The translations under genes were made by a program, and so were the position numbers. A stretch of 64,000 nt of DNA, from assembly GCA_004431415.1 (NCBI GenBank), contig QPMI01000396.1, positions 49,105 to 113,104 on the forward strand, written 5' to 3'. Shown here in pieces: positions 61,361 through 64,000 of this stretch; positions within the stretch are counted from its first letter, which is position 1, and every line of letters begins with the position of its first letter. Under the pieces are notes generated by a model. The model was not told the DNA's origin and made no database searches. It saw only the letters and a list, made by a program, of their open reading frames with translations. This DNA is from Cyanophora paradoxa (taxonomy: Eukaryota; Glaucocystophyceae; Cyanophorales; Cyanophoraceae).

Positions 61361-64000
61361 GCCATACAAGTCCAGCCGAAATTAAAGCGGAGCACAGCGA
61401 GTGACTGGCGCGAGACCGGGCAGGTAGGAAGTGCATTTTAGATCAGCCGAGATGAAAAACATTTTTGGTCTCCCGCCAGAACCTCGCTGTGCGAAAGTTG
61501 GCCTCGGCGGTCGCTGCGCCCCGGCCCCCTCTTCCGCCCTCGACAGCGCAAGGCAGCTCAAGGCCCGCCCAGGCCCCCCCGCTCCCCCCAACTGCCCTTC
61601 CCGGGACTCGAACGCTGGGGCAATAAGTCGCCGGCCGGGCGCACTGCTAGCTCGGCTAGCTCGCCGCGAAACTGGCCTTTTCCTCGTCGCCTTTCTATGA
61701 CCATACATCTAGGAAAATTTTGTACCGCGTCCGCGAGAGACTGAGCACCAGATATGCATTTAGATGCGTACTAGCTCGTGCTAAGCGCTTCGGTCTCTCG
61801 CCAATCGCTCCCCTAGTTTAATCGGGCCGCACCGAACAGATGCCATACAAGTCCAGCCGAAATTAAAGCGGAGCACAGCGAGTGACTGGCGCGAGACCGG
61901 GCAGGTAGGAAGTGCATTTTAGATCAGCCGAGATGAAAACATTTTTGGTCTCCCGCCAGAACCTCGCTGTGCGAAAGTTGGCCTCGGCGGTCGCTGCGCC
62001 CCGGCCCCCTCTTCCGCCCTCGACAGCGCAAGGCAGCTCAAGGCCCGCCCAGGCCCCCCGCTCCCCCAACTGCCCTTCCCGGGACTCGAACGCTGGGCAA
62101 TAAGTCGCCGGCCGGGCGCACTGCTAGCTCGGCTAGCTCGCCGCGAAACTGGCCTTTTCCTCGTCGCCTTTCTATGACCATACATCTAGGAAAATTTTGT
62201 ACCGCGTCCGCGAGAGACTGAGCACCAGATATGCATTTAGATGCGTACTAGCTCGTGCTAAGCGCTTCGGTCTCTCGCCAATCGCTCCCCCTAGTTTAAT
62301 CGGGCCGCACCGAACAGATGCCATACAAGTCCAGCCGAAATTAAAGCGGAGCACAGCGAGTGACTGGCGCGAGACCGGGCAGGTAGGAAGTGCATTTTAG
62401 ATCAGCCGAGATGAAAAACATTTTTGGTCTCCCGCCAGAACCTCGCTGTGCGAAAGTTGGCCTCGGCGGTCGCTGCGCCCCGGCCCCCTCTTCCGCCCTC
62501 GACAGCGCAAGGCAGCTCAAGGCCCGCCCAGGCCCCCCGCTCCCCCAACTGCCCTTCCCGGGACTCGAACGCTGGGGCAATAAGTCGCCGGCCGGGCGCA
62601 CTGCTAGCTCGGCTAGCTCGCCGCGAAACTGGCCTTTTCCTCGTCGCCTTTCTATGACCATACATCTAGGAAAATTTTGTACCGCGTCCGCGAGAGACTG
62701 AGCACCAGATATGCATTTAGATGCGTACTAGCTCGTGCTAAGCGCTTCGGTCTCTCGCCAATCGCTCCCCTAGTTTAATCGGGCCGCACCGAACAGATGC
62801 CATACAAGTCCAGCCGAAATTAAAGCGGAGCACAGCGAGTGACTGGCGCGAGACCGGGCAGGTAGGAAGTGCATTTTAGATCAGCCGAGATGAAAACATT
62901 TTGGTCTCCCGCCAGAACCTCGCTGTGCGAAAGTTGGCCTCGGCGGTCGCTGCGCCCCGGCCCCCTCTTCCGCCCTCGACAGCGCAAGGCAGCTCAAGGC
63001 CCGCCCAGGCCCCCCGCTCCCCCAACTGCCCTTCCCGGGACTCGAACGCTGGGGCAATAAGTCGCCGGCCGGGCGCACTGCTAGCTCGGCTAGCTCGCCG
63101 CGAAACTGGCCTTTTCCTCGTCGCCTTTCTATGACCATACATCTAGGAAAATTTTGTACCGCGTCCGCGAGAGACTGAGCACCAGATATGCATTTAGATG
63201 CGTACTAGCTCGTGCTAAGCGCTTCGGTCTCTCGCCAATCGCTCCCCCTAGTTTAATCGGGCCGCACCGAACAGATGCCATACAAGTCCAGCCGAAATTA
63301 AAGCGGAGCACAGCGAGTGACTGGCGCGAGACCGGGCAGGTAGGAAGTGCATTTTAGATCAGCCGAGATGAAAAACATTTTTGGTCTCCCGCCAGAACCT
63401 CGCTGTGCGAAAGTTGGCCTCGGCGGTCGCTGCGCCCCGGCCCCCTCTTCCGCCCTCGACAGCGCAAGGCAGCTCAAGGCCCGCCCAGGCCCCCCCGCTC
63501 CCCCAACTGCCCTTCCCGGGACTCGAACGCTGGGCAATAAGTCGCCGGCCGGGCGCACTGCTAGCTCGGCTAGCTCGCCGCGAAACTGGCCTTTTCCTCG
63601 TCGCCTTTCTATGACCATACATCTAGGAAAATTTTGTACCGCGTCCGCGAGAGACTGAGCACCAGATATGCATTTAGATGCGTACTAGCTCGTGCTAAGC
63701 GCTTCGGTCTCTCGCCAATCGCTCCCCCTAGTTTAATCGGGCCGCACCGAACAGATGCCATACAAGTCCAGCCGAAATTAAAGCGGAGCACAGCGAGTGA
63801 CTGGCGCGAGACCGGCAGGTAGGAAGTGCATTTTAGATCAGCCGAGATGAAAAACATTTTTGGTCTCCGCCAAACCTCGCTGTGCGAAAGTTGGCCTCGG
63901 CGGTCGCTGCGCCCCGGCCCCCTCTTCCGCCCTCGACAGCGCAAGGCAGCTCAAGGCCCGCCCAGGCCCCCCGCTCCCCCCAACTGCCCTTCCCGGGACT
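61361..64000. repeat. Tandem satellite, about 479-bp unit, at least 5.5 copies
   Basis: Units start GCCATACAAGTCC at 61361, 61842, 62320, 62799, 63277 and 63757, so periods are 481, 478, 479, 478 and 480; the array runs out of the window. Copies differ mainly by one-base changes in homopolymers. On the minus strand each full unit has an A-box-like TAGCCGAGCTAG and a B-box-like GTTCGAGTCC 33 nt apart. Short open frames in the units are shared only because the units are copies. Confidence 0.95.

Noticed and set aside
61560-61680. Functional tRNA gene in the satellite
   Set aside because: A and B boxes are well placed, but acceptor and T stems do not pair and the anticodon stem is not formed.

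Overview
The window is nuclear DNA from a GC-rich, intron-dense unicellular eukaryote, most likely a marine alga with a complex plastid (a pelagophyte or haptophyte would fit; I cannot settle which). The grounds are bacterial-type organellar uL10, acetolactate synthase and HydF encoded in spliced nuclear genes, a secreted tandem protein with zeta-type carbonic-anhydrase-like motifs, many GC-AG introns, and a strong CTGAC-type branch point about 15-25 nt before most 3' splice sites.

Layout. 0.6-2.5 kb: minus-strand gene pieces with C2HC zinc fingers, SUMO-interaction-like motifs and a tandem SUMO-acceptor-like repeat. 2.8-4.85 kb: palindrome-rich DNA without genes. 4852-6526: an 11-exon EF-hand protein. 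7516-29011: a complete 21.5 kb integrated polinton/Maverick-type virus, clearly AT-richer than its surroundings, with 560 bp terminal inverted repeats, TG...CA ends and a 6-bp target duplication (GTCGCC). It is inserted into an open reading frame that becomes continuous again when the element and one target copy are removed.

The viral element has three blocks. At the left (8.1-15.9 kb, all minus strand) is an unusually large fibre cassette: four paralogues sharing one N-terminal module but carrying two types of C-terminal head (two are C1q-like), plus two phage-tail-fibre-like shaft proteins. In the centre (15.9-23.9 kb) are a patatin-like lipase with a discoidin-like C-terminus, two penton-like minor capsid genes, the major capsid protein, the packaging ATPase and small accessory proteins. 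At the right (23.9-28.3 kb) are the retrovirus-type integrase and the protein-primed DNA polymerase B. Several of these genes carry single-base frameshifts, each repairable by one extra base in a short homopolymer.

Right of the virus, host genes follow closely: HydF (minus), a SAM methyltransferase (minus), a sirtuin-like deacetylase (plus), a membrane-anchored tandem carbonic-anhydrase-like protein (plus), a 70-residue coiled-coil protein (minus) head-to-head with organellar uL10 (plus), a large Kre9/KNH-like membrane glycoprotein (minus), acetolactate synthase (plus), and a gene fusing an RNA-recognition motif to a TrmO tRNA methyltransferase (plus). From 61361 to the window end is a tandem satellite of about 479 bp carrying tRNA-like Pol III A and B boxes. 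Host reading frames were rebuilt exon by exon; for acetolactate synthase, uL10, the EF-hand protein and the coiled-coil protein all splice phases close exactly.
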